NCBI GenBank assembly: GCA_014238425.1
Contig: JABABD010000040.1
Location: 186,001 to 250,000 of the forward strand
Direction of reading: 5' to 3'
Length of the DNA: 64,000 nucleotides
From: Flavobacteriaceae bacterium
Lineage (GTDB): Bacteria; Bacteroidota; Bacteroidia; Flavobacteriales; Flavobacteriaceae
The notes below the pieces were generated by a model. The model was not told where the DNA came from and searched no databases. It saw only the letters and a program-made list of their open reading frames with translations. A program made the position numbers and the translations under genes. Of the stretch, positions 29,416-38,223 are shown piece after piece (the first letter of the stretch is position 1; each line of letters starts with the position of its first letter).

Positions 29416-30258
29416 CTACCCTCTAATTTGTATGCTTATGTGTTCACCGTCTCTATCATCGCTATGATATCTATCCTGCATTTCCTTCATTTTCTTTTCC
29501 ATGATTTTTTCAAACTCTGCTTGATTTACCTTTTTTCCTTTTGAAGGCTCCTTGATATCTGCTTTATCTTTTGGGTTCATAACTATCTTACTACAAATAA
29601 TCGTTTGGCTTTCGTCATTTATTTCTAAAATGAGACCAGGCAAGCCCCAATATCTCTCAGGTCCATTATTAACAGGTATTTGTGGCGTATACCATGCCGT
29701 AATAGTAATCTCTTTTTTTTCAGGCTTGACCTCACTTGTTTTTTCTCCGTTACGAGATGTGTGACTTGAAGCTTCTATCTCTCGTTTTAGTGTTGCCTTA
29801 TAACAGGTATACTCACCAATATTCTTGGTTTCAGATCCTAATTTCCAATCTTGTTTCTTTAAGGTATCCCGAACTAAGAAGATTTTACCAAACACGTCGT
29901 TTTGATTAGTAAAACGTGATTCTTTAGTATTTTTATATAATACATCGGCACCACCAGCACCAATCATTACAAATTCCATATTTCCGCCAATTCCTGGACT
30001 AGGTTTATTTAGGCTTTCATCTTCTTTGTATACAGATTCTTCCTTATTAAAGGTGAGTTTGAACGTTTTTTCAAACTGTTTTTTCATCATTTCCATAAGC
30101 TGCTTCTGCATTTCTGAATCCACCTGCGTGCTATCCAACTTCACATCAATTTGACGCTTGGACTTATAGGTTGCTACTCCTTGAAATTCTTGGGCATGAG
30201 CACTGGTAATAACTACTAGTGCCAACGCCATAACTAAAACTCTAATAATTGTTGCCAT
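29416..30258 (-). CDS. GLPGLI family protein (paralogue of the next gene)
   Basis: A 280-residue protein with a signal peptide ending near HAQ (residue 23) and the signature YWGLPGLILEINDES. It is collinear with the 28416-29294 product: FQGVATYKSK, the LTFNKEESVYKEDE strand, AWYTPQIPVNNGP, and a C-terminal Lys-rich tail. The pair is therefore a tandem duplication that has diverged. It starts one base after the preceding gene's stop (30260), so the two are translationally close. Function unknown. Confidence 0.88.
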   Translation of the reverse strand: MATIIRVLVMALALVVITSAHAQEFQGVATYKSKRQIDVKLDSTQVDSEMQKQLMEMMKKQFEKTFKLTFNKEESVYKEDESLNKPSPGIGGNMEFVMIGAGGADVLYKNTKESRFTNQNDVFGKIFLVRDTLKKQDWKLGSETKNIGEYTCYKATLKREIEASSHTSRNGEKTSEVKPEKKEITITAWYTPQIPVNNGPERYWGLPGLILEINDESQTIICSKIVMNPKDKADIKEPSKGKKVNQAEFEKIMEKKMKEMQDRYHSDDRDGEHISIQIRG

Positions 30259-30259
30259 T

Positions 30260-30613
30260 TTATTCTTTGTTATAATAATTAATTGCTGCTTTTCGCATTT
30301 TTTTTACGCTCTTTATAAAGTCTTTCTTGTCGTTTGAATTACCCTTTACAGCATAAGACATGTGAGACTTCACACCATTTGACATGCTTTTTCCATTACA
30401 TGTGATTTTAAAAGAAACCTCTTCGCCAAGCTCTACGTCATCTAATATGGATTCTATATCTTCAGTTTGAAATGTGGAAGCAACTTCTTCTGCTGAATCT
30501 ACTTCAACATGAATGCTCATACTTTCAATTTTTGCATCGCCAGATAAAGTCGTTGTTTGACCAAAACTCACTATAGCTATTAAGAGCATTAAGATGGTCG
30601 TTAGGTTTTTCAT
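30260..30613 (-). CDS. small secreted protein of unknown function
   Basis: A 117-residue protein with a signal peptide (MKNLTTILMLLIAIVSFGQ). The mature part is acidic in the middle (SAEEVASTFQTEDIESILDD) and has one cysteine (ITCNGK) and a basic C-terminal helix (KSVKKMRKAAINYYNKE). I do not recognise a family. It is the first gene of the GLPGLI operon and faces the sensor kinase gene across a gap with three GTTAAC repeats. It may therefore be part of the stimulus-response module. Confidence 0.7.
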   Translation of the reverse strand: MKNLTTILMLLIAIVSFGQTTTLSGDAKIESMSIHVEVDSAEEVASTFQTEDIESILDDVELGEEVSFKITCNGKSMSNGVKSHMSYAVKGNSNDKKDFIKSVKKMRKAAINYYNKE

Positions 30614-30672
30614 TTAATTATTTTTTTATGATTAGTACTCTACAAATATCTCAAGCTAATTTCTATTATTGC

Positions 30673-30698
30673 GTTAACTACTGTTAACGTGTGTTAAC
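30673..30698. promoter_or_regulatory. three GTTAAC direct repeats at 10-base period, candidate response-regulator operator
   Basis: GTTAAC occurs at 30673-30678, 30683-30688 and 30693-30698, an exact 10-base period on one face of the helix. OmpR/PhoB-type regulators typically bind tandem repeats of 10-11 bases. The array lies in the divergent gap between the GLPGLI operon and the kinase-regulator pair, just upstream of the kinase promoter. A degenerate fourth half-site (GTTTAA) follows at 30705. Confidence 0.65.
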
Positions 30699-30701
30699 CG
30701 A

Positions 30702-30733
30702 TTGGTTTAATAGATATTTAACATTTACTTTTG
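30702..30733 (+). promoter_or_regulatory. candidate kinase promoter TTGG-N-TACTTTTG, close to the start codon
   Basis: TACTTTTG (30726-30733) is a perfect TAnnTTTG box, with TTGG at 30702-30705 about 20 bases upstream. The box ends four bases before the kinase ATG (30738). The expected transcription start therefore falls at or next to the start codon, implying a leaderless or nearly leaderless mRNA. Confidence 0.5.
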
Positions 30734-30737
30734 AATC

Positions 30738-32276
30738 ATGAATGATAAAAGATATAGATGGACATTATATGTAATAACCTTGGTTATTATATCCACTATA
30801 GGCATACAGATATACTGGAATTACAAAAACTACCTTACTAATAAACAACAACTTATTAATGACGTACAGGTAAGTCTTGACAAAGCAGTTGATGACTACT
30901 ATACAGCTTTAGCAGAAAGCACCACTCTTGGTTTATCTTTAAAAGGAAATGCTTCCCAGACTGTTTTAGATGAAGGCGGATTTTTGGAGCAGTTGACAGC
31001 CAGAATCGATTCTACCACTAATACATTTTCACGGATGGATGAAGTATTTGTAGATGCCCCAGAAGGCATTACAGTTTTGAGAGGTATAAGAGCCGATTCC
31101 ATGATGAATAATCATAACAAAGCTCATAATAGAACGGGATTGGAATCATTTTCTGCTCAAATAGAAACTTTAAACAGAGATGAGGATTCCACCGATATTA
31201 CCAAATTTCAGTTTCTCACGTCCAAAATTATGATTTCTATTAATAACGATAGTTTGAACATGAAGGAAGTTGATAGTTTGATGAAAATCGAATTAAAACG
31301 CAAGAACATTTCTGTTGATTATAGTTTGAAGTTTAAGGAACAGAACCAAGATCCTCGTCACTTCAATGATTTTGATATACTCACTAGAGAGAATGGTACT
31401 TGGAGTGAAAAACTCCTTCTGACCACAGTATCCAAATCAACATTTCTTCCTACCAATAGTATTTTAAGTGTTCAATTCACCAATGAAACCATTTCTGTTT
31501 TGAAACGTATTATGGGTGGGATTCTAATTTCTACGCTACTTGTTCTAGCCGTAATAAGTTGTTTATTCTATCTCTTAGGTATCATCAAACGTCAAAAACA
31601 ATTGGCAGAAGTCAAGAACGATCTTATTAGTAATATTACTCATGAGTTTAAAACTCCAATTGCAACCATAGGTGTTGCATTAGAAAGCATTAAAAACTTC
31701 AAAGTACTGGACGATAAGAAAAAAACCGAAAGCTACCTTGATATGTCGAGTGAACAGCTTTCGAAATTGAATGTCATGGTGGAAAAATTACTAGAGACAG
31801 CAACATTAGATAGTGAAAATCTTAGTCTAAACAAAGAGGAAACGAATATTAATGATTTGCTAAATGCCGTTGTGAGTAAACATAAATTGCAAAACGAAGA
31901 AAAAAACATTTCTTTAAACGAATCTCATGAAGTCATTCTTGCTAATATCGACGCCTTTCATTTTGAAAATGCCATCAATAACCTTTTAGATAATGCCATT
32001 AAATATGGAGGTGATGTCATTTCGGTACATCTTGATCAAAATAAGATTAATACACTTATATCTGTATCTGATAATGGTAATACATTAACCCATTCAAACA
32101 AAGAGCGTATTTTCGAGAAGTTCTATCGCATCCCAAAAGGCAATACACATGATGTTAAAGGTTTTGGCATTGGTCTTTATTATACCAAGAAAATTGTTGA
32201 AAAACACAATGGAAACATACTTTTAGATTTAACAAATAAGACCACCACCTTTAAGATATCTCTTCCTAATGAATGA
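30738..32276 (+). CDS. sensor histidine kinase
   Basis: A 512-residue membrane kinase. One helix lies near residues 8-27, followed by a periplasmic sensor region to about 250 and a second helix near 255-280. The HisKA motif ITHEFKTPIATIG has its phospho-accepting H302. The ATPase domain shows NNLLDNAIKYGG (near 414) and GFGIGLYYTKKIVEKHNG. The sensor domain is not one I recognise. Its stop overlaps the response-regulator start by eight bases, so the two are coupled. It is divergent from the GLPGLI operon, its probable target. Confidence 0.93.
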   Translation: MNDKRYRWTLYVITLVIISTIGIQIYWNYKNYLTNKQQLINDVQVSLDKAVDDYYTALAESTTLGLSLKGNASQTVLDEGGFLEQLTARIDSTTNTFSRMDEVFVDAPEGITVLRGIRADSMMNNHNKAHNRTGLESFSAQIETLNRDEDSTDITKFQFLTSKIMISINNDSLNMKEVDSLMKIELKRKNISVDYSLKFKEQNQDPRHFNDFDILTRENGTWSEKLLLTTVSKSTFLPTNSILSVQFTNETISVLKRIMGGILISTLLVLAVISCLFYLLGIIKRQKQLAEVKNDLISNITHEFKTPIATIGVALESIKNFKVLDDKKKTESYLDMSSEQLSKLNVMVEKLLETATLDSENLSLNKEETNINDLLNAVVSKHKLQNEEKNISLNESHEVILANIDAFHFENAINNLLDNAIKYGGDVISVHLDQNKINTLISVSDNGNTLTHSNKERIFEKFYRIPKGNTHDVKGFGIGLYYTKKIVEKHNGNILLDLTNKTTTFKISLPNE

Positions 32277-32952
32277 ATCAATTACCATATTATTAGCAGA
32301 AGATGAACCGGCTTTAGGTCAAATCATTAAAGAAAGTCTTGAAACTCGGAACTTTAATGTTTTATTATGCGAAAATGGCCAAATAGCCTATGACACTTAC
32401 ATATCAGAAAAACCAGAGTTATTGGTTTTGGATGTTATGATGCCAAAAAAAGATGGCTTTACTCTTGCCAAGGAAATACGAATGGAAAATGACGCAATTC
32501 CTATCATATTCTTAACGGCTAAATCTCAAACTCAGGATGTAGTAGAAGGATTTACTATTGGTGGTAATGATTATCTCAAAAAACCTTTTAGCATTGAAGA
32601 ACTAATTGTACGAATCAATAATCTTCTGAATAGAACCAACATTCAAAAAAACTCAGATACACTTAAAATTGGTAGTTACAGTTTTGATTTTCCAAAGCAA
32701 GTACTTCAATTTAAAGAAGAGAACTTAGTAAAACTCACCCATCGAGAAGCGCATTTACTATTCCATTTATTTAAGAACAAGAATGAGGTGTTAAATAGAT
32801 CTTTAATCCTAAACAAGCTTTGGGGAACAGATGATTTTTTCGCGGCGAGAAGTATGGATGTGTTTATTACTAAACTTCGTAAAAAATTACATCAAGATAC
32901 TTCTATACAAATTCTTAATGTTAGAGGTTTCGGTTATAAACTCATCTGTTAA
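32269..32952 (+). CDS. OmpR-family response regulator
   Basis: A 227-residue two-domain regulator. The receiver domain has the acidic pocket EDEP (residues 11-14), the phospho-acceptor D55 (LLVLDVMMPKKDGF) and the conserved Lys in DYLKKPF. The winged-helix output domain shows LTHREAHLLFHLFKNKNEV and ends with LNVRGFGYKL. It overlaps the kinase gene by eight bases. The GTTAAC array in the divergent promoter region is the likely binding site, implying autoregulation and control of the GLPGLI operon; this is inference. Confidence 0.94.
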   Translation: MNESITILLAEDEPALGQIIKESLETRNFNVLLCENGQIAYDTYISEKPELLVLDVMMPKKDGFTLAKEIRMENDAIPIIFLTAKSQTQDVVEGFTIGGNDYLKKPFSIEELIVRINNLLNRTNIQKNSDTLKIGSYSFDFPKQVLQFKEENLVKLTHREAHLLFHLFKNKNEVLNRSLILNKLWGTDDFFAARSMDVFITKLRKKLHQDTSIQILNVRGFGYKLIC

Positions 32953-32984
32953 TAATGGATTGATTTTTGTACTTTGCATAACCC

Positions 32985-33767
32985 ATGAAGTACCTTAAAA
33001 TCATTTTACTGTTTATAACTTTTCCATTACTAGCTCAGCAGAACATCAAACTTAAATTCATCTCCAAAGAGAAATCCAATTTACAGACAATTGCAGGCAT
33101 TGATAATTTTGGTGATTTTTATCACTACAACCGTCAAAACATCTATATACAAAGAAAATCAGGAAAAACCATCGATTTTGCCGACATCCAACTTGGTAAA
33201 ATAACCTCTGTAGATGGTTTTAATCCCCTAAAAATAAATGTATTTTATGGTGATTTCAATACTGTTTTAATTCTTGATAATCGCTTAAATGAGATCTATA
33301 GAATCAATTTCAATGAGATTACACCTTATCGAAATGTTTCTCATGTTTCAACTGGATTCGACAATGCGATATGGCTTTTTAATCAGGACACGCAACAATT
33401 AGAACTTTTTGATTACAAGCAGGGCATCTTAAAAGCAAAGACTTTGCCTATTGCCAATATCGTTCTAGGCCTTGTCAGTAATTATAACTTTGTTTGGTTA
33501 TTGACCGAAGACCATTTGATTTCATATAGTTATTTCGGAAGCATGATGTCAAAAATGGAAAACGATGGATATACAGATTTGATTGAGATTAATGAAAACA
33601 TCATCTTGAAAAAGAAGAATAAGCTGTTTTATTTTAATGGTGATTTCGATAATATTATTCCTTTGGATTTACCTGAATTGTTAATAAAAGCATTTTTTGC
33701 AACCGATGAAACCTTGTATATTTACGACGGAGAATTTCTTCATCAATACCAATTAAAAACCTCTTAG
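32985..33767 (+). CDS. secreted protein of unknown function, propeller-like
   Basis: A 260-residue protein with an N-terminal signal peptide ending near LLAQ (residue 17). The rest is beta-rich with recurring short segments such as NFGDFYHYNRQNIYI, NAIWLFNQDTQQLELFD and ETLYIYDGEFLHQYQ, suggesting a small beta-propeller-like fold. I recognise no named family. It is followed three bases later by the deoxynucleoside kinase gene, so they are probably co-transcribed. Nothing in the sequence explains that pairing. Confidence 0.7.
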   Translation: MKYLKIILLFITFPLLAQQNIKLKFISKEKSNLQTIAGIDNFGDFYHYNRQNIYIQRKSGKTIDFADIQLGKITSVDGFNPLKINVFYGDFNTVLILDNRLNEIYRINFNEITPYRNVSHVSTGFDNAIWLFNQDTQQLELFDYKQGILKAKTLPIANIVLGLVSNYNFVWLLTEDHLISYSYFGSMMSKMENDGYTDLIEINENIILKKKNKLFYFNGDFDNIIPLDLPELLIKAFFATDETLYIYDGEFLHQYQLKTS

Positions 33768-33770
33768 ACT

Positions 33771-34385
33771 ATGCATGTTGCTATTGCCGGAAACATCGGC
33801 GCAGGAAAGACGACGCTTACAAAATTACTGGCCAAACATTACAAATGGGAGGCACAATTGGAAGATGTCGTAGACAACCCATATCTAGATGACTTTTACA
33901 ACCAAATGGAACGTTGGTCGTTTAATTTACAGGTGTATTTCCTAAATAGTCGTTTTCGTCAAGTATTACAAATTAGACAAAGTGGCAAAGAAATAATTCA
34001 AGATCGTACCATTTACGAGGATGCGCATATCTTCGCACCGAACTTACATGCTATGGGTTTAATGACCAATAGAGATTTTGAAAACTATAAATCACTTTTT
34101 GATTTAATGGAATCCTTAGTACAGGGTCCAGATTTATTGATTTATCTAAGGAGCTCTATTCCAAATCTAGTGAATCAAATTCATAAGCGTGGTCGCGACT
34201 ATGAAAATTCTATCAGTATTGATTATTTAAGCCGTTTAAATGAACGCTATGAAGCTTGGATTCATGGCTATGATAAAGGCAAGCTTTTGATCATTGATGT
34301 TGACAATCTTGATTTCGTGGATCAACCCGAAGATCTAGGAAGTATCATTACTAAAATCGATGCCGAGATACATGGTTTATTTTAG
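33771..34385 (+). CDS. deoxynucleoside kinase
   Basis: A 204-residue salvage kinase of the dCK/dGK/Drosophila-dNK family. The P-loop GNIGAGKTT lies at residues 7-15. The catalytic/substrate segment is QDRTIYEDAHIF, and the LID contains RGRDYE. Glu/Asp residues in QLEDVVDNPYLDDFY bind the deoxyribose in relatives. It phosphorylates deoxynucleosides with ATP in the cytoplasm; which bases it prefers cannot be read from the sequence. Confidence 0.9.
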   Translation: MHVAIAGNIGAGKTTLTKLLAKHYKWEAQLEDVVDNPYLDDFYNQMERWSFNLQVYFLNSRFRQVLQIRQSGKEIIQDRTIYEDAHIFAPNLHAMGLMTNRDFENYKSLFDLMESLVQGPDLLIYLRSSIPNLVNQIHKRGRDYENSISIDYLSRLNERYEAWIHGYDKGKLLIIDVDNLDFVDQPEDLGSIITKIDAEIHGLF

Positions 34386-34531
34386 GTACATTTTTCCTCA
34401 ATGTTTGCCATAAAGTAACGCATCCGTAATTTCTTCAATTTTTATTCGTCCAAAGGTTGTAACTTTAGTAATCTAAAAACTAGCTAAGTGACAACCAACG
34501 TACTATATTTTTTTATTTACACACAAAATTC

Positions 34532-34564
34532 CATAATAAGGAGTAATACACTCCATTAATTATG
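34532..34564. promoter_or_regulatory. quasi-palindrome upstream of the Crp/Fnr regulator
   Basis: GGAGTAATACACTCC (34540-34554) is a perfect 5-bp inverted repeat. It is nested in an outer pair, CATAAT (34532-34537) and ATTATG (34559-34564). It lies in the 282-base gap ahead of the Crp/Fnr gene and could be its autoregulatory site. It does not match the E. coli FNR or CRP boxes. The rest of the gap is A/T-rich with nothing I can name. Confidence 0.4.
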
Positions 34565-34667
34565 TTACAAATGGAGACTACTTGTCGTATAAAGTAAGTC
34601 TCTAAAAATTAATGTAATTTCCAGGATGTTTAATTAGCTATTTTTACTTAAAACTGTTAATACCATT

Positions 34668-35333
34668 TTGAATACACTGACAAAATTCTGGTTTCTAGAG
34701 GATTTTAATCTTTTTAAAAAACTTGGCAGACTTAATATGATGAGAATCTGTGAAATTTTAGAAATGGATAATTTTAATAAAGGGTCCATGATTTCACTAA
34801 AAAACCAAAACCAAAAAAATATTTTCTTTTTAAAAAAAGGAACCGTCAAAATTGTAAACGACTCCACTGGTACCGTTAAATATATAGTGAAACGAGGAAA
34901 TATTTTCGGCGAATTAGCGCTCTATGATAAAGAAGCTTCATCCGAAGAAGTCGCTTACGCATTAGAAGATTGTATTGTTTGTTACATAGAGCCAAAAAAA
35001 ATGGAAGAGCTTATGGCAAAACATAAATCTCTAAAAAATGGAGTTTTAAAAGTGTATGGTTTACGTATAAAAAAATTGGAACGTAGGCTTCATGATTTGC
35101 TTTATAAAGATAGTGCAACAAGAATCCAAGAATTTATTCTTGATTATGTCGAATCATTTACTGAAAAAGACAAAACCAGCAAATTGGTTGCTAAAAACCT
35201 TCTATCACATAAAGAAATTGCCAACCTTACAAATACATCAAGACAAACAGTGAGCAATGTGTTAAGCGCGATGCGTAAAAAAGGAATTATTCATTATGAT
35301 ACAGAATCGATATCCATAAACTCTATTCAATGA
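34668..35333 (+). CDS. Crp/Fnr family transcriptional regulator
   Basis: A 221-residue protein. A cyclic-nucleotide-binding-like domain covers about residues 20-125, with IFGELALYDKEASSEEVAY at the phosphate-binding cassette. It lacks the Arg-Ser pair that binds cAMP in E. coli CRP, so the effector may differ. The C-terminal helix-turn-helix is HKEIANLTNTSRQTVSNVL. No N-terminal Fe-S cysteine cluster is seen, arguing against an FNR-type oxygen sensor. It stands 41 bases ahead of the Rieske redox operon in the same direction and is its likely regulator. Confidence 0.9.
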   Translation: MNTLTKFWFLEDFNLFKKLGRLNMMRICEILEMDNFNKGSMISLKNQNQKNIFFLKKGTVKIVNDSTGTVKYIVKRGNIFGELALYDKEASSEEVAYALEDCIVCYIEPKKMEELMAKHKSLKNGVLKVYGLRIKKLERRLHDLLYKDSATRIQEFILDYVESFTEKDKTSKLVAKNLLSHKEIANLTNTSRQTVSNVLSAMRKKGIIHYDTESISINSIQ

Positions 35334-35374
35334 GCATAAAATCAATAGCAAATTAAACTACAGATACAACCAAT

Positions 35375-36985
35375 ATGAAAAAACCAGTTGTAATTGCCCA
35401 AATAAGTAAATTAGAAAACAAACAACCTGTTCATGCACTTGTAAACGGATTGGATTTAGTGATAGTTAAATTTGATGAAGACGTTTCAGTATTATACGGA
35501 AGATGTCTCCACAGAGGTGCATTAATGTCTGATGGTCATATAGATGGCGATAATATAATTTGTGGCGTCCATGGATGGGATTACAGAGTAGATTCTGGCG
35601 TTTCAGAATACAACAACAAAGAAGTGCTTCATAAATTTTCCACTAAGATCGAAGGTGATAATTTAATGGTAGATGAATTTGAAATTGATGCCTACTTAGT
35701 CAATTATCCACAACCATTTGATCGAGACGAATATTTAGGCGCATATGCAGATACACATCCAGAAGACACAGAACCGTATACTGGTTATATAAAAGAACTT
35801 GCAAAAAATGGGTTGAAAAATATAGGGCATCATGGTTTTTCGGCATCAATGGGTGTTGACAGAAACACATTGCCAAAATGGAATGATATTCAATTTCTAC
35901 CAGCGCAATTGGCAACTCGTCCTTTATTAGATCATGAAAAAGTTGCCACTAATATAGTTATTGGTCCTAATGCGAAAAAACCTTTAGAATTAGATATACC
36001 ACTTTTTGTTAGTGACATGAGTTTCGGTGCATTATCTCGCGAAGCAAAAATCGCCTTGTCTAAAGGCGCAGAAATGTCTGGAACAGGAATTTGCTCTGGA
36101 GAAGGTGGTATGCTACCAGAAGAACAATCTAATAATTCAAAATACTTTTATGAATTAGCATCTGCTCAATTTGGATTTTCATGGGATAAATTGGATACTG
36201 TACAGGCCTTTCATTTTAAAGGCGGCCAAGGTGCAAAAACTGGTACAGGAGGTCACTTACCAGGTAATAAAGTAAGTGCTGAAATTGCTAAAGTTCGTGG
36301 GTTAAAAGAAGGCGAAACAGCTATTTCTCCTGCAGCAAATCCTAATTTTCATACAGTTCAAGATTTTAAGGATTTTTCTGAGAAAGTTAGAGAACGAACA
36401 GGCGGCATACCTATAGGATTTAAAATTGCTGCTAGTCACATTGAAAAAGACATTCAATTTGCATTAGATGTTGGAGTAGATTACATCATTCTTGATGGTC
36501 GTGGCGGCGGAACAGGTTCAGCACCAACCATTTTAAGAGATCATATTAATGTGCCTACCATTCCAGCTTTAGCAAGAGCAAGAAAATATATGGATAAAGT
36601 TGGCGCAACAGATATTACTTTAGTCATTACTGGAGGTCTTCGTGTAGCTGAGGATTTTGCTAAAGCAATGATGCTTGGAGCCGATGCTATAGCGGTTTCC
36701 AATTCGGCCTTACAAGCCATCGGATGTTTAGGCATGCGCGCTTGTGGAAGCAATAATTGTCCAGTAGGTATCGCTACTCAAAAAGAATCGCTTCGTAGTC
36801 GCTTGATTATCGAATCGTCAGCCAAGCAATTGCACAATTATTTTGAGGCTACTAACAATCTCATTAAGGTTATAGCAAGGTCTTGTGGTTATGATAATAT
36901 ATCAAAATTCTCTCATAATGACCTTTCAACATTCGATACTGAGATGCACAAATTAACAGGCATTAATTATGCCGGAACTCACTAA
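35375..36985 (+). CDS. Rieske domain fused to glutamate-synthase-type FMN domain
   Basis: A 536-residue fusion. Residues 1-110 form a Rieske [2Fe-2S] ferredoxin domain with ligands C44-x-H46 (GRCLHRGAL) and C63-x2-H66 (CGVHGWDY). From about residue 150 the rest is the FMN-binding domain of glutamate synthase, with [33 protein letters not shown] and [14 protein letters not shown]. The 3Fe-4S pattern C451-x5-C457-x4-C462 ([15 protein letters not shown]) is intact. It lacks the amidotransferase and the beta-helix domains of GltB, so it cannot use glutamine by itself. The Rieske domain may feed or drain electrons for the FMN/3Fe-4S centre. The true substrate is unknown. Confidence 0.88.
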   Translation: MKKPVVIAQISKLENKQPVHALVNGLDLVIVKFDEDVSVLYGRCLHRGALMSDGHIDGDNIICGVHGWDYRVDSGVSEYNNKEVLHKFSTKIEGDNLMVDEFEIDAYLVNYPQPFDRDEYLGAYADTHPEDTEPYTGYIKELAKNGLKNIGHHGFSASMGVDRNTLPKWNDIQFLPAQLATRPLLDHEKVATNIVIGPNAKKPLELDIPLFVSDMSFGALSREAKIALSKGAEMSGTGICSGEGGMLPEEQSNNSKYFYELASAQFGFSWDKLDTVQAFHFKGGQGAKTGTGGHLPGNKVSAEIAKVRGLKEGETAISPAANPNFHTVQDFKDFSEKVRERTGGIPIGFKIAASHIEKDIQFALDVGVDYIILDGRGGGTGSAPTILRDHINVPTIPALARARKYMDKVGATDITLVITGGLRVAEDFAKAMMLGADAIAVSNSALQAIGCLGMRACGSNNCPVGIATQKESLRSRLIIESSAKQLHNYFEATNNLIKVIARSCGYDNISKFSHNDLSTFDTEMHKLTGINYAGTH

Positions 36986-36987
36986 TT

Positions 36988-38223
36988 ATGTTTGAAATAT
37001 TTGTTGGTATTATTGCCCTTGCAGCTTTCTTAAGTTACTTGAATGCAAAATTCTTAAAGCTTCCTGAAACCATTGGAATCATGATACTTTCCATTATAGT
37101 ATCGCTTTTATTTGCAGCAAGTTATTTTATTGACCAAACGTATTTTGACCAAGTCACGGATTTTGCGAGAAGCATTGATTTCAAGACCATTTTATTTGAT
37201 TTCTTATTAGGTATTTTACTCTTTGCAGGAGCTATTCATGTGAATCTTAAAGGCTTATTGGAAGAGAAAGTAACGGTTTTAATCTATGCAACATTTGGTG
37301 TACTAGTGTCAACATTTATTATTGGCACCGCTTTTTACTATATCGCTTCACTTATTGGATTAGATATAAGTTATCTGTATAGTTTAGTTTTTGGAGCGCT
37401 AATTTCACCTACAGATCCTGTCGCTGTGTTAGCACTATTAAAAAAAGCTGGCGCACCAAAACATATGGAAATCAAAATTGTTGGCGAATCGCTGTTTAAT
37501 GATGGTGTTGGTATTGTAGTGTTTTTATCTGTTCTCTCTTTAGCTACAATGATGCACGAATTTGAATTATCACATATTACGGCTGAATTTGGAAAAGAAG
37601 CTGGAGGCGGATTTTTAATGGGACTTATTTTGGGTCAATTAGGGAAAAGATGTGTTAAAAGTGTTAATAAGCAAGCTGTAATAGCTGTACATATTTCTCT
37701 GGCCATTGTATTAGGTGGTTATGTCTTATCTAATATGCTTCATATTTCAGGAGCTATCGCTATGGTGGTTGCAGGACTCATAATTGGCCATAGTTTGCAT
37801 TCTAAGGGTATTTCTGAGAACCTGAGAAATCATATGAATATCTTTTGGAAAGTTCTAGATGAAATCTTTAATGCGGTCTTGTTCGTGCTTATTGGTATCG
37901 TGATGATAACTTTAGATTTTAATATTTCCCATTTACTACTTGGAATTATTTCTATTGTATTGGTCCTTTTATCAAGGTACATCACTATACTGTTGTCAAA
38001 CTTTTTACTCAAAAAATCACACAGAGCAAACAAAAATGAAAGCATAATACTAACTTGGGCTGGATTGCGCGGCGGGATTTCTATCGCGCTGGCATTATCA
38101 CTTCCAGAAGGAGAGATCAAAGACATTATATTATATGCAACCTATGTCGTGGTAGTCTTCTCAATTATTGCTCAAGGTTTAACTATAGAGAAACTCGTTT
38201 CTAAACTATTAAAACAAAACTAA
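36988..38223 (+). CDS. Na+/H+ antiporter, CPA1 (NhaP) family
   Basis: A 411-residue membrane protein with about 12 hydrophobic helices. The ion-binding motif [14 protein letters not shown] (near residues 165-178) and the [13 protein letters not shown] segment are diagnostic. A later [15 protein letters not shown] segment is also typical. It lies two bases after the Rieske-FMN gene and its stop overlaps the next gene's start by one base. It is clearly part of the redox operon and may balance Na+ or H+ moved by the membrane haem protein; that role is inference. Confidence 0.93.
   Translation: MFEIFVGIIALAAFLSYLNAKFLKLPETIGIMILSIIVSLLFAASYFIDQTYFDQVTDFARSIDFKTILFDFLLGILLFAGAIHVNLKGLLEEKVTVLIYATFGVLVSTFIIGTAFYYIASLIGLDISYLYSLVFGALISPTDPVAVLALLKKAGAPKHMEIKIVGESLFNDGVGIVVFLSVLSLATMMHEFELSHITAEFGKEAGGGFLMGLILGQLGKRCVKSVNKQAVIAVHISLAIVLGGYVLSNMLHISGAIAMVVAGLIIGHSLHSKGISENLRNHMNIFWKVLDEIFNAVLFVLIGIVMITLDFNISHLLLGIISIVLVLLSRYITILLSNFLLKKSHRANKNESIILTWAGLRGGISIALALSLPEGEIKDIILYATYVVVVFSIIAQGLTIEKLVSKLLKQN

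Noticed and set aside
28416-30258. GLPGLI operon as a metal-resistance or iron-uptake system
   Set aside because: No metal-binding motif or TonB box could be identified with confidence, so I leave the ligand unassigned.
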